Assembly (NCBI GenBank): GCA_002709835.1
Contig: PAQX01000038.1
Location: forward strand, 6,542 to 48,683
Length of the DNA: 42,142 bases
Source: Deltaproteobacteria bacterium
GTDB lineage: Bacteria > Myxococcota_A > UBA9160 > UBA4427
Reading direction: 5' to 3'
The translations under genes and the position numbers were made by a program. Positions 7,525-16,254 of this stretch are shown in pieces (the stretch's first letter is position 1; each line of letters opens with the position of its first letter). The notes under the pieces were generated by a model that was not told the origin of the DNA, did no database searches, and saw nothing but the letters and a program-made list of their open reading frames with translations.

Positions 7525-8724
7525 CTAATCGCGCGGGGCGGGGATCACGCCCTTCTCGCGGAGGGCGGTCCGCGCACCTTCGTCGCGCCCGAGCTCGGCA
7601 AGGATTTCGTCGGTGTGTTCCCCGTAGAGCGCCGGGGCGCCGCCCGGCTCGCTCGGGGTGCCGGAAAAACGAGCTGCGGCCCGAACCCGACGATAGGTCC
7701 CGTAGACCGGATGCTGGGCCTCGATGACCGCCCCGTTGTGGACGAGCTGCGGATCCTCGAGCACGTCCTTGTGCTCGAGCACCGGGGCGACCGGCACCTC
7801 CTCTGCCAGCAGTGCTTCGTACGCGTCGACCGTCGTCATGTTCGCGAGCCCTTTGGCCATGACTTCGGCGCGCTCCGTCGCACTCGCTTCTTCCCCGGAC
7901 CGGACGCCGCGATGGCGCTCGGACTCCGCCAGATCCGGACGCCCCACCGCGCGCAGCCCACCGCGCATCTGCTCCGCGGTGCCGGTCCAATAGATGAGCT
8001 GACCGTCTTTCGTGGGCGTCGCCTGATAGCGCTCCCCCGGCACGACGTAGTTCGACACGTCCTCGCCGACCAGCGTGTGGCGGAGCATCCCGTCGGGCCA
8101 GAAGAAGGCGAGCCCGACGTCGAGCATCGCGACCCGCACGTGCTGACCGCCCTGCCCCCGCTCGCGCGCGAAGAGCGCCGCGGTGACCGCCTGCGCCAGG
8201 GTCAGCGACGTGGCTTTGTCGACGACGGCGTTCCGGATCAGATCCGGGATCGGGATCTCCGGATTCATCTGCGCCGCCACATGCCCCGTCAGTGCCTGGA
8301 AGATCGGGTCATAGCCCCGACGGTTTGCGTAGGGCCCGTCTTCGCCATAGCCCGTAATCGAGCCGTAGATCAGATCCGGATTGACCTCGCGCAGGTCCTC
8401 CTCACCGATCCGAAGACGCTCGGCCGCCCCGGGGCGCCAGTTCTGGATCACGACGTCCGCCCGCTCGACGAGCTCCAGGAAGATCGCGTGCCCCTCGTCG
8501 GTCTTGAGATCGAGCCCGATCGAGCGTTTCCCGTGATTGCAGTTCGCATAGAGCGCGGCCATCCCGGCGCGGTAGTTCACCGGTTGCCGACTCTCCTCCC
8601 CGTAGCGCGGGGGCTCGACCTTGATCACGTCGGCGCCCTGATCCGCCAGGACCATGGCCGCGAGAGGCCCCGAAATCACCTCGCTCACGTCGAGGATCCG
8701 GACTCCTTCGAGGGGACCTGCCAT
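7525..8724 (-). CDS. CaiB/BaiF-type (class III) CoA-transferase
   Basis: A 399-residue cytosolic enzyme. The N-terminus GVRILDVSEVISGPLAAMVL and the segment GADVIKVEPP are the family signature. The catalytic Asp is expected in RRGYDPIFQALTG near residue 140. C-terminal EVPVAPVL and DPQLVHNG segments also match. It transfers CoA between a carboxylic acid and an acyl-CoA without ATP. It follows the crotonase gene with a 29-bp gap on the same strand, so the two probably act on the same acyl-CoA. The acid it activates is not apparent. Confidence 0.92.
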   Translation of the reverse strand: MAGPLEGVRILDVSEVISGPLAAMVLADQGADVIKVEPPRYGEESRQPVNYRAGMAALYANCNHGKRSIGLDLKTDEGHAIFLELVERADVVIQNWRPGAAERLRIGEEDLREVNPDLIYGSITGYGEDGPYANRRGYDPIFQALTGHVAAQMNPEIPIPDLIRNAVVDKATSLTLAQAVTAALFARERGQGGQHVRVAMLDVGLAFFWPDGMLRHTLVGEDVSNYVVPGERYQATPTKDGQLIYWTGTAEQMRGGLRAVGRPDLAESERHRGVRSGEEASATERAEVMAKGLANMTTVDAYEALLAEEVPVAPVLEHKDVLEDPQLVHNGAVIEAQHPVYGTYRRVRAAARFSGTPSEPGGAPALYGEHTDEILAELGRDEGARTALREKGVIPAPRD

Positions 8725-8753
8725 GCTCTTCGTCTCCGCTTCCTCGACCCGGT

Positions 8754-9542
8754 TTAGGCGTCGGGAAAGAAGTTCGGCTCGCGCTTCTCGAGAAAGGCCC
8801 GCATGCCCTCCCGCATCTCCGCGCCACCCTGCGTCTTCCGAACTTCCTGGCGCTCGACCCGGAGCGCTTCGTCGAGGCTCGCCCCCTCCGCGCCGACCAC
8901 GCAGCGAAGCACGGATGCGACCGCGTGCGGCGGCTTCACCGCGAGTTCGTGTGCGAGGTCCTGCGCCCGCTGCTGCAGTTCGTCGTTGGGCCAGACCTCA
9001 TGGACGAGCCCGATCCGGAGTGCCTCCGGCCCATCGAGCATCTTGACCCGCAGGATGATGTCGAGTGCCGCGGCCCGTCCCACTGTACGCGTCAGACGAG
9101 CGGTCCCTCCCCATGCGGGAAGAGTGCCGAGGTCGAGCTCGGGAAGGCCGATCTTCGCGCCCTCGGCAGCGGCGAGCCGAAAGTGGCACCCGAGCGGAAG
9201 CTCGAGCCCCCCACCCAGGCAATAGCCGTACATCGTGGCGATCCACGGCTTGTTCATGTTCTCGATCTTCGAGATCACGCGCAGACGCTGATCGAGCAGC
9301 GCCTCGAAGCTGCCCTTGCGCTCGATGCCTTCGGGAAGCTGCTTCAGGTTCATCCCGACGGAGAAGTGCTCCTCCCCTGCCCCTCGGATCACCACCGCAC
9401 CGACCGAATCGTCCTGCGCCAGCGCGTCGACCTGCTGTTCGAGCTCGTCCATGAAGTCGAGCCCCATCCGATTGCGGGGCGCGTCGTCGTTGACGAGGGT
9501 CACGACCCGTCCGTCGCGCTCGACGATCAGTACGTCGCTCAT
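8754..9542 (-). CDS. Enoyl-CoA hydratase/isomerase (crotonase family)
   Basis: A 262-residue crotonase-fold enzyme. The oxyanion-hole and active-site region is intact: YCLGGGLELPLG carries the Glu144-equivalent, and IGLPELDLGTLPAWGGT carries the Glu164-equivalent and the GGT turn. The ATG at 9542 is preceded by an AGAGGAGG site. It is first in a two-gene unit with the CoA-transferase. Both glutamates suggest a true hydratase, in contrast to the crotonase at 24557-25369. Confidence 0.9.
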   Translation of the reverse strand: MSDVLIVERDGRVVTLVNDDAPRNRMGLDFMDELEQQVDALAQDDSVGAVVIRGAGEEHFSVGMNLKQLPEGIERKGSFEALLDQRLRVISKIENMNKPWIATMYGYCLGGGLELPLGCHFRLAAAEGAKIGLPELDLGTLPAWGGTARLTRTVGRAAALDIILRVKMLDGPEALRIGLVHEVWPNDELQQRAQDLAHELAVKPPHAVASVLRCVVGAEGASLDEALRVERQEVRKTQGGAEMREGMRAFLEKREPNFFPDA

Positions 9543-9751
9543 ACGGTCCTCCTCTGCGCGCAGGATCGCATGGATCGGCGGCAGCCGCAGGAGACCCGAC
9601 GTGCGCCGGGGCTCGTGGAGCGCCGGGAGAAGAACTCGCGGTCCAGACCCTGCCGGAAAGTGCCCCCGCTCGGATCGAAGAGATCTCGACCCACGTCCTC
9701 GCGAAGCTCTACGCTCTTCTCTGCCTTCCCATGATCCCCTACGGAGTCTCT

Positions 9752-10516
9752 ATGTCCGACGCAAAGCCTTCTCTGATCGTCTACGGCGTACCCTTCTCTC
9801 AGCCGGTTCGGGCCGTCCTGTGGCTGCTGTTCCTGAAGCGCACGCCCTTCGAACTCGTGCTCATCAACCCGGGCTCCAAGGGAGAGATGGGAAGCCGGAA
9901 TCCGAACTTCCTGGCTAAGAACCCGGCGGGCACGATCCCGACCCTAGAAGACCGGGAGACCGGTTTCGTCCTGGGCGAGGCGCACGCGATCCTGACGTAC
10001 CTCTGCAACCGTCACGGTTGGACCGACGTGTACCCCGAAGACGCCGAAGCCCGGTCCCGCGTCGACTGGTACCTGCACTATCACCACCGCAACGTACGGG
10101 ACGCGTCCCTCGGTCTCGTCGCACCGAAGATCCGTAAGGATCTCGACATCCCGGAGGCGATGCAGAACACGGCGCGCGCCACCGTCAGGAAGGCCCTGGA
10201 GACCCTCGATAGCGCCTGGCTCGCGGACTCGCCCTTCTTCTGCGGCGACAACGTCACGATTGCCGATCTCGCCTGCTATGCGGAGCTGGGGCAGCTGCAG
10301 AAGTGTTATACGAACGTCTATGACTTCTCGCCCTTCGCAAACGTGAGCACATGGCTGACGCGCATGCACGAGGTCGCTGGCCACGACGACATCCACACGG
10401 TCCTCGCCGAGCTGGGCGACATCCGCGACGAGGCGCCGTCGATGGAGCGGATCGTGGGGGCCAACAAGAGCGCGCTCGGCGTCCTGAAGAAGCGCCTCGC
10501 GGAGTTCGGCGGCTAG
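9752..10516 (+). CDS. Glutathione S-transferase (theta-like)
   Basis: A 254-residue soluble GST. The thioredoxin-fold half (residues ~6-85) has the YGVPFSQPVRAVLWLL start, NPAGTIPTLED with the cis-Pro, and GEAHAILTYL with the glutathione gamma-Glu-binding E/S-like position. The all-helical C-terminal half contains VTIADLACYAEL with the N-capping box Asp. The ATG at 9752 was preferred to that at 9731 because GGAG lies five bases upstream of it. It is convergent with the P450 gene (25 bp between stops). Likely role: conjugation or peroxide reduction in the xenobiotic/lipid background of the cluster. Confidence 0.9.
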   Translation: MSDAKPSLIVYGVPFSQPVRAVLWLLFLKRTPFELVLINPGSKGEMGSRNPNFLAKNPAGTIPTLEDRETGFVLGEAHAILTYLCNRHGWTDVYPEDAEARSRVDWYLHYHHRNVRDASLGLVAPKIRKDLDIPEAMQNTARATVRKALETLDSAWLADSPFFCGDNVTIADLACYAELGQLQKCYTNVYDFSPFANVSTWLTRMHEVAGHDDIHTVLAELGDIRDEAPSMERIVGANKSALGVLKKRLAEFGG

Positions 10517-10541
10517 CCCCGGAAAGTCCGACCGGGTCGAC

Positions 10542-11891
10542 TCAGCGTGCGTGCAGCTGAACGGGCAGTTCCAGGAAACCGTTCACGAACGACGAGCGGG
10601 TCCGGACCGGCGGCCCGACGACCTCGACGTTCGAGTAGCGCTCAAGGAGCTCCTCCCAGAGGACCCGCACCTGAAGCTCGGCGATCCGGCTCCCCACGCA
10701 GAAGTGGCGGCCCCATCCGAACGAGAGGTGATTGCGATGGTCCGCGCGGTCGATCAGGAACTCGTTCGCGCGCTCGATCGCGGTCTCGTCGCGGTTCGCC
10801 GACGCGTACCACATGACGACCTTGTCGCCCGCCGCGATCCGCTTCCCGCCGAGCTCGGTCTCCCGCGTGCAGGTCCTTCGCATGTGCGCGAGCGGCGTCT
10901 GCCAACGGATCATCTCGCTCGTCATGCTCGTCACGAGGGACGGGTCGTTGCGGAGCTTGTCGTATTCGAGCGGATTCTCGTTCATCGCGAGGACCCCGCC
11001 GCTGATCGAGTTCCGCGTCGTATCGTTCCCACCCACGATCAGGAGTACGAGGGTGGCCAGGAACGTGCGCGGATCCATGTCCTTCGTGTCTTCGCCGTCG
11101 GCGAGGAGACTGACGAAGTCCCCCGTTCGCCCCTTCCCCTTGCGCTCGTTCCAGAGTCCCTGGAAGTGGTTCAGGCACTCGAGGAGGACAGCATGCCTTT
11201 CCTGGTGCGTGATCGAGTCGGGGCCCGGCAGATTCGGCTGTGTCGTCGTGATGTCCGACCAGTGGGTCAGCTTGCGCTGCTCTTCGTACGGAAAGTCGAA
11301 GAGGTTCGCGAGCATCGACGTCGTCAGCTCGACCGAGACCCGGTCGACCCAGTCGAAGGTCTCCCCGATCGGGAGTCCGTCGAGGATGTCGCTTACGCGA
11401 TCGCGGATGATCGGCTCGAGGCGCTTCAGATTCCGCGGACCGACAGCCGGTGCGACCGTCTTTCGGTGGGCGATCTGGGTCGGCCCATCCATCGAGATGA
11501 AGCTCGAGTCCATCGGCGAGTCCGGGAGCGGATCACTGACCGTGATCGCCCGTGCCGAGGAATAGGTATCGGGGTCCTTCTCGACGGTCACGATGTCGTC
11601 GAACTTCGTGATGCTCCAGTAGCCGCCGAAGTGGCTGTCCGGCGTCCAGTGCACCGGGTCGTCTCGGCGGAGGCGCGCGAAGTAGCCATGGTATTCGTTC
11701 GCCGCGAAGAGCTCGCCGTCGGACGGATCGATCTGGTCGAGCGGAAACGTCTCAGGGTCGGCGCCCACCTGTCCGGTCGGCTTCGGCGTCTCACCGCGAA
11801 CCTGCGGCGTCGACGGGCGCGGAGGAAGCTTCGACCACGCATCGTCGGCGTTGGCGAAGGCGACGGACTCGGTCTTGACGGTCTGACTCAT
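10542..11891 (-). CDS. Cytochrome P450
   Basis: A 449-residue P450 with a longer N-terminal extension than the other two here. The I-helix motif GGNDTTR is at 287-293, K-helix E326-x2-R329, and the heme signature SFGWGRHFCVG places the ligand at Cys398. The Asn in GGNDTTR replaces the usual Glu/Asp before the DTT, a variation seen in some bacterial P450 families. The ATG at 11891 has GGAGGG seven bases upstream. It is monocistronic, with 344 bp of upstream sequence. No redox partner is nearby. Confidence 0.93.
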   Translation of the reverse strand: MSQTVKTESVAFANADDAWSKLPPRPSTPQVRGETPKPTGQVGADPETFPLDQIDPSDGELFAANEYHGYFARLRRDDPVHWTPDSHFGGYWSITKFDDIVTVEKDPDTYSSARAITVSDPLPDSPMDSSFISMDGPTQIAHRKTVAPAVGPRNLKRLEPIIRDRVSDILDGLPIGETFDWVDRVSVELTTSMLANLFDFPYEEQRKLTHWSDITTTQPNLPGPDSITHQERHAVLLECLNHFQGLWNERKGKGRTGDFVSLLADGEDTKDMDPRTFLATLVLLIVGGNDTTRNSISGGVLAMNENPLEYDKLRNDPSLVTSMTSEMIRWQTPLAHMRRTCTRETELGGKRIAAGDKVVMWYASANRDETAIERANEFLIDRADHRNHLSFGWGRHFCVGSRIAELQVRVLWEELLERYSNVEVVGPPVRTRSSFVNGFLELPVQLHAR

Positions 11892-12235
11892 GGAACCCTC
11901 CGGCGAACGAGGCGACACACAGAATAGTCGGGCCATTGGGGCGTGCCTGGCGAGCGCCGGCACTCCACAGGCCAAATCTCCTGGACTTTCCTCTTGAGGC
12001 GCCTGATGGCATAAGCACGGAGATCTCGCCGTCCGCTACGAGCAACCCGGAGCACGTCGACTTCGAAGCGGCTCCCCCACAACGTCCGCGACGAGGCCGA
12101 TGACGGTGTAGTGACGTTGCCCATCGGGGAGAACGGACGAGGGCGCTCTGATCCGTCGGATGACGACGCAGAGGAGGGCGAACGGAGAAAGGGCCGAGTC
12201 GATCGAACGTCGACTCGGCCCTTGGGATCAGCGGA
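11892..12235. other. Intergenic region, 344 bp
   Basis: This lies between the P450 start and the VOC stop. It contains the VOC terminator (12191-12221) and should contain the P450 promoter. I see no protein-like reading frame in it and no convincing -35/-10 pair. Confidence 0.5.
12191..12221 (-). terminator. Strong terminator of the VOC gene
   Basis: GGGCCGAGTCGA (12191-12202) and TCGACTCGGCCC (12210-12221) form a perfect 12-bp stem with a 7-nt loop, extended by A-U pairs at the base. On the minus strand the stem is followed by TTTCTCC. It starts 14 bases past the VOC stop codon. Confidence 0.8.
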
Positions 12236-12604
12236 TCACGCCGGTCGGCCGAGCGCGCAGATCTTGTTGCCGTCGGGATCTCGCAGGTAAGCGAGGTACA
12301 TCCCATTCTCGCGACGGCCCGGCGGTTCCTCGATCGCCGTTCCGCCGTTGGCGATGCCGGCGGCGTGAAACGAATCGCCCTGCTCGTCGTTCTCGACCAT
12401 GAAGCCGACGGTGCCGCCGTTGGCGGCCGTCGCCGGCTCCCCATCGATCGGCGAGGTGATCGCGAAGATGCCCTGAGGGCTGATGTAGAAGTAGCGACCG
12501 TTATTATCGACGCCGGGACCGATACCGAGCGTGCCGAGGACGGCGTCATAGAAGCGCTTCGATGCCTCGATGTCGTTCGTACCGAGCATCACGTGGCTGA
12601 ACAT
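12236..12604 (-). CDS. VOC-family (glyoxalase/bleomycin-resistance fold) protein
   Basis: A 122-residue protein with the paired beta-alpha-beta-beta-beta layout of vicinal oxygen chelate proteins. It has an N-terminal FSHVMLGTNDIEASKRFYD with a metal-ligand His at position 4, and a C-terminal YLAYLRDPDGNKICAL segment. GGGAG lies eight bases before the ATG. Members are dioxygenases, lyases or binding proteins for small electrophiles; single-domain forms of this length usually dimerise. No specific substrate can be assigned. A TATGAT -10-like hexamer lies at 12644-12649 on the minus strand, but without a clear -35. Confidence 0.85.
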   Translation of the reverse strand: MFSHVMLGTNDIEASKRFYDAVLGTLGIGPGVDNNGRYFYISPQGIFAITSPIDGEPATAANGGTVGFMVENDEQGDSFHAAGIANGGTAIEEPPGRRENGMYLAYLRDPDGNKICALGRPA

Positions 12605-12906
12605 GGAGATCTCCCGTTTGGGTTGATGAATTGGGTAAGGCCCATCATAGCGAGCCGTTTACGGGCGATACGTGGCGGGACCCGACCTTTGAGTCTTCCC
12701 AAGCTGCCTTGACGATCAACGAGACGTTGAATCTTTTATTTCTCACACCACAGGGAAGACCTCTCTTATCAACCTCGGCTCCCACTCGACAACGCACGCC
12801 CCGCATATTTCAACGCCGAGCACGGGGAAACCGAACGCAGATCGAGCGCGCTGCACTCGAGGACGTCGGCTCCGACCGCATCTTCTAAGCGGGATCGCCG
12901 CCGACC
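12605..12906. other. Intergenic region, 302 bp, locally AT-richer
   Basis: It separates the VOC start from the stop of the frameshifted membrane-protein gene. The part around 12720-12790 is clearly less GC-rich than its surroundings. It may hold the VOC promoter (TATGAT at 12644-12649 on the minus strand). No coding or RNA feature was recognised. Confidence 0.4.
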
Positions 12907-13340
12907 TCAGTCCGCCGAGCCCTCTTGCCCGCGCGAAGCGAGTCGCCACCCCACGGCCAGCACGATCGACCAGATCGTGAACACGAAGAGGTTCGCGTCG
13001 ATTCCAAATGGGCCCGGGACCACGCCGGCCTGATCCGCGAGTGTCCCCCCATACGCGCCGAGAGTCATGGCGGAGAGATAGAACGAGCCGTAGACGATCG
13101 CAGGAAGCGCGCCCGCCAGGTTCAGCTGGAGGCGCCCCTCCCCGAACCGGCCCCAGAGCAGCGCGAGGGCGAGCACCCCGACGCTGCTCGTCGCGCTGCT
13201 CAGCCAGACCGTATGGAAGCGCGCGTGCGGGGGCCACGTGGGGTTGAAGACGTGCGTGTCGGCAGCAGGTCGACCGCAGGCGGCACGACGGTGTGACCGA
13301 GAATCGCGAGCGTCATCAGGATACGACCGAGGGAACGCAT
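12907..13340 (-). pseudogene. Frameshifted four-helix membrane protein (DUF6640-like)
   Basis: Starting at ATG 13340, one frame encodes MRSLGRILMTLAILGHTVVPPAVDL, then derails near 13262-13268. From 13260 another frame continues as DTHVFNPTWPPHARFHTVWL, followed by three hydrophobic segments to the stop at 12907. Adding one base near 13265 would give a single protein of about 144 residues with four membrane helices and the THVFNPxWPPHARFH motif. I associate that motif with small DUF6640-type membrane proteins (recollection, not searched). The two halves fit so well that this is either a recent one-base deletion or an assembly/sequencing error. Function unknown. Confidence 0.7.
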
Positions 13341-13368
13341 GGGTGCTCCTTCAAAAGCGACGGGGTTC

Positions 13369-14148
13369 TCAGATCAAGCCGTCGTAGGATCCGCCATCGA
13401 TCTGCAGATTCTGCCCCGAGATGAAGCTGGCCTGCACGCTGCAGAGGAACGCGCATGCGTCCGCAAGCTCTCCTGGAAGACCAAGGCGACCGGCGGCGAT
13501 GCTGTCGACCTGTTGCCGGCGCGCCTCTTCGTAGGTGATCCCACCGATCTTCATCGCGACCTGCGCCATCTGTTCCTGTCGCGGCGTGTCGATCCGCTCC
13601 GGCAGCAGGTTGTTGATGGTGACGTTGTGCTTGGCCGCGCCCTTCGAGATCGACTTGCAGAGCGCCGTCAATCCGGTTCGCGCGGTCGTCGAGAGCGCCA
13701 TCAGGCCGACCGGCGTCTTCACCATTGCGCTGGTGATGTTCACGATCCGCCCGAAACCGCGTTCCTGCATGCCGGGTAGGAGCCCGCGGATCATCATCGC
13801 CGGCGCCAACAGATTGGCTTCGAGCGCCTCGAGCCACTTTGCATGATCCATGTCGAGGAAGTTCCCGGGCGGCGGACCGGCGTTGTTGTTCACCAGGATG
13901 TCCGCATCGGGGCAAGAATCGATCAGCCGCTCGCGCTCCGCCTGGTCGTTCAGATCCGCCGCGACCGGCTTCACCGAGACGCCGCTCTCCTCCGCGATCG
14001 AAGCCGCGATGGCGGCAAGCTTGGCCTCATCGCGACCGTTCACGACGAGGGAGACGCCCTCGCGTGCGAGCGCGCGGGCGCAGGCTTCGCCGAGCCCCTG
14101 GCTCGATGCACAGACGATCGCCTTCCGGCCACGAATTCCCAGATCCAT
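13369..14148 (-). CDS. Atypical short-chain dehydrogenase/reductase
   Basis: A 259-residue Rossmann-fold SDR. The cofactor glycine motif (ASSQGLGEACARAL, ~13-26), NNNAGPPPG and NITSAM (catalytic-Ser region) are present. The C-terminus SGQNLQIDGGSYDGL is classical. The YxxxK active site is replaced: the aligned segment reads LSTTARTGL, so Ser and Arg stand where Tyr and Lys are expected. The ATG at 14148 gives the usual N-terminus MDLGIRGRKAIV and has AAGGGG upstream. The Tyr loss makes ordinary ketoreductase activity doubtful, although a divergent SDR branch with this pattern is common in CoA-catabolic clusters. Confidence 0.85.
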   Translation of the reverse strand: MDLGIRGRKAIVCASSQGLGEACARALAREGVSLVVNGRDEAKLAAIAASIAEESGVSVKPVAADLNDQAERERLIDSCPDADILVNNNAGPPPGNFLDMDHAKWLEALEANLLAPAMMIRGLLPGMQERGFGRIVNITSAMVKTPVGLMALSTTARTGLTALCKSISKGAAKHNVTINNLLPERIDTPRQEQMAQVAMKIGGITYEEARRQQVDSIAAGRLGLPGELADACAFLCSVQASFISGQNLQIDGGSYDGLI

Positions 14149-14260
14149 TCCGCCCCTTTCTCCGTCCTCGATCCGACCCCGCAATGAACTACGATCCCGA
14201 AGCCAGCGTCAAGACATCGGAACGCGCCGCTGCGCGACCGGAAGCCACGAGGACCCGCCC

Positions 14261-14779
14261 TTGGAACTCTCCACACGCCATCGCCAGTTCTTCCGAAACG
14301 ATCAGTTCCTGCACGCCTTCGTGATCAACGTGATCATCAACGGCGCGATCGCCTGGGCCATCCTGCGAGAGCATGAGGTCATCCCGCTCTGGGGCGAGTC
14401 GGCGATGGGCCCCGACCTCCTCGCGACCGGCGTCCTGCTCCCCGTCTTCATGACCCTGATCGTCTCGCGGATCATCACCGGCCAGGTCGCGAAGGGCGAT
14501 CTGCCTCCGCTGGACACCACGATGATCACCGAACGGGGGATGCATCGACGCCCCGTGATCGTCCGCGCCGGCCTCCTCGCCCTCTTCGCGACGTTCTGCG
14601 GCTCCCTGCCCCTCGTCGCTCTCCTCCATCTCGCGAGTGCCCAGCCCGTCTCCCTCGGCGGCTTCGTGACCTTCAAAGCCCTGTGGGCCGGAGCGATGGC
14701 CGCGCTGCTCTCCCCGCCCATGGCGTGGTGGGCGCTCGCTACCGCCTCAGAGAACGCGCCGGCGAACGCGAAGGCCTAA
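14261..14779 (+). CDS. Four-helix membrane protein of unknown function
   Basis: A 172-residue hydrophobic protein. Four membrane segments are visible: FVINVIINGAIAWAILRE, LLATGVLLPVFMTLIVSRII, AGLLALFATFCGSLPLVALL and FKALWAGAMAALLSPPMAW. The start is TTG at 14261, with GAGGA seven bases upstream; no ATG or GTG is suitably placed in frame. It is divergent from the SDR and its TAA overlaps the convergent sulfatase stop by four bases. I recognise no family. Confidence 0.7.
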   Translation: MELSTRHRQFFRNDQFLHAFVINVIINGAIAWAILREHEVIPLWGESAMGPDLLATGVLLPVFMTLIVSRIITGQVAKGDLPPLDTTMITERGMHRRPVIVRAGLLALFATFCGSLPLVALLHLASAQPVSLGGFVTFKALWAGAMAALLSPPMAWWALATASENAPANAKA

Positions 14780-16254
14780 CGGCTCGCCTCGGCACGCTCT
14801 CGCGCCACGTCCGCCCACGGCGCACGATCCTCCGCCCCCCCGAACCCGTCGGGGTCCCACAGAAAATGGAGCGGCGAAGTCTCGCCGGGCCGCGAATTCC
14901 GTGGCCACGCCTCCGCCGCCACTGCCATCGAGGCGAGGACGTCCGGATGCGCGGCCGCGACGTCTCGACGTTCCAGCGGGTCTGCGAACACGTCGTAGAG
15001 CCGCGGCGCGCCCCCCTCGAGGACGAGCTTCCAGGGCGCTCGATAGAGGGCCATCGCACCGGTATCGCCGATCACGTAGTCCGGCGTCGCGCTCTCGCCG
15101 GTCCCGCTGAGCACGCCCCACTGACTCGCTCCGTCCAGATCACCCGGGATCTTCTCGGGCGCTCCGATCGCTTCGAGAATCGTCGGCAGGACGTCCGAGA
15201 TCGTCATGAAGCGATCGTGGCGCCCTCCCTCGAGTCGCCCCGGCCACCAGATCGAGGCCGCGACCCGTGCCCCCCCTTCGGCGATCATCATCTTCCCACC
15301 GGGAAGCGGGGTGTTGTCACTCGCGCCATCGAGGGTGTTGCTCGCCATGAACTCGAGGCTCGCGATCGGAATCGGCCGATCGAAGATGGACAACGCGAGT
15401 TCGCTCGCGCGAGCGAAGAGCGGGAAGCGTGCCTCGGGCGAGAGCCCCCCGTTGTCGCTCGAAAAGAACACGAGGGTGTTCTCGAGCATGCCCTCGACGC
15501 GCAGGGCGTCGAGTATCCGACCGACGGCGGTGTCCAGCTCCGTGACCATCCCTGCGTGGCGTCGGCGCTTTTCATCCTCGATCTCCCGATAGCTGGCGAG
15601 GGCCGCTTCCGGCGCCTCGTTCGGAAGATGCGGGGCCGGCAAGGCGAAATAGAGAAAGGTCGGGCGCACCGGATCGCGGTCCCGCAAAAGGCGGACCGCT
15701 TCATCCGCGAGCAGCTGGGTGCTGTATCCCTCTTCACGCAGGGTCTCGCCGTTGCGCTGCCAGTCGTGACCGCCGCCGTGGTTGTGGTCCCAGTAGCCGA
15801 TCCCCCCGGTCAGGTAGCCGTAGAAGTGCTCGAAGCCCCGGGATTGGGGGAAGTAGTCGGGCACGTAGTGACCGAGATGCCACTTGCCGACCATGAGTGG
15901 CTGATAGCCGAGGTCCGCCAGGTACTGGGGGAGGATCCGCTCGTCGAGTCCGAGACCGTCGGCTTCGTTCTTACCGAGGGGACGGTGGATGCCGAGTCGC
16001 CGTGACGACTTTCCCGTCATCAGTGCAGAGCGCGTCGGGCTGCAGCTCGGCTGGACGTAGAAGCGATCGAGCTCGATGCCTTCAGCGGCCAGGCGGTCGA
16101 GGTTCGGCGTACGGATCTCGCTGCCGTGGTAGCCGACGTCGTTCCAGCCTAGGTCGTCCGCGAGGATCACGACGATGTTAGGGTGCGGAGATTCCGCAAC
16201 GCTGGCCGTCGCGTGCGCACAGACGAGGAGACATAGGAAGAGCGATCGGATCAA
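14776..16254 (-). CDS. Exported arylsulfatase-type sulfatase
   Basis: A 492-residue type I sulfatase. It has a signal peptide (LFLCLLVCAHATASVA, ~5-20), metal-binding ADDLGWNDVGYHG (~32-44), and C71-S-P-T-R, the CxPxR motif whose Cys is matured to formylglycine. VGKWHLGH and a C-terminal DVLPTILEAIG region complete the fold. It hydrolyses sulfate esters in the periplasm or outside. The start is TTG 16254, overlapping the stop of the upstream GST (TTGA), with GGAGGG just before, so translation is probably coupled. Homologues act on aryl, polysaccharide or sterol sulfates; the choice here is open. Confidence 0.88.
   Translation of the reverse strand: MIRSLFLCLLVCAHATASVAESPHPNIVVILADDLGWNDVGYHGSEIRTPNLDRLAAEGIELDRFYVQPSCSPTRSALMTGKSSRRLGIHRPLGKNEADGLGLDERILPQYLADLGYQPLMVGKWHLGHYVPDYFPQSRGFEHFYGYLTGGIGYWDHNHGGGHDWQRNGETLREEGYSTQLLADEAVRLLRDRDPVRPTFLYFALPAPHLPNEAPEAALASYREIEDEKRRRHAGMVTELDTAVGRILDALRVEGMLENTLVFFSSDNGGLSPEARFPLFARASELALSIFDRPIPIASLEFMASNTLDGASDNTPLPGGKMMIAEGGARVAASIWWPGRLEGGRHDRFMTISDVLPTILEAIGAPEKIPGDLDGASQWGVLSGTGESATPDYVIGDTGAMALYRAPWKLVLEGGAPRLYDVFADPLERRDVAAAHPDVLASMAVAAEAWPRNSRPGETSPLHFLWDPDGFGGAEDRAPWADVARERAEASR

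Noticed and set aside
6017..7528. A 503-codon plus-strand frame opposite amtB
   Set aside because: Highly charged, no motifs, antisense to a clear ammonium transporter.
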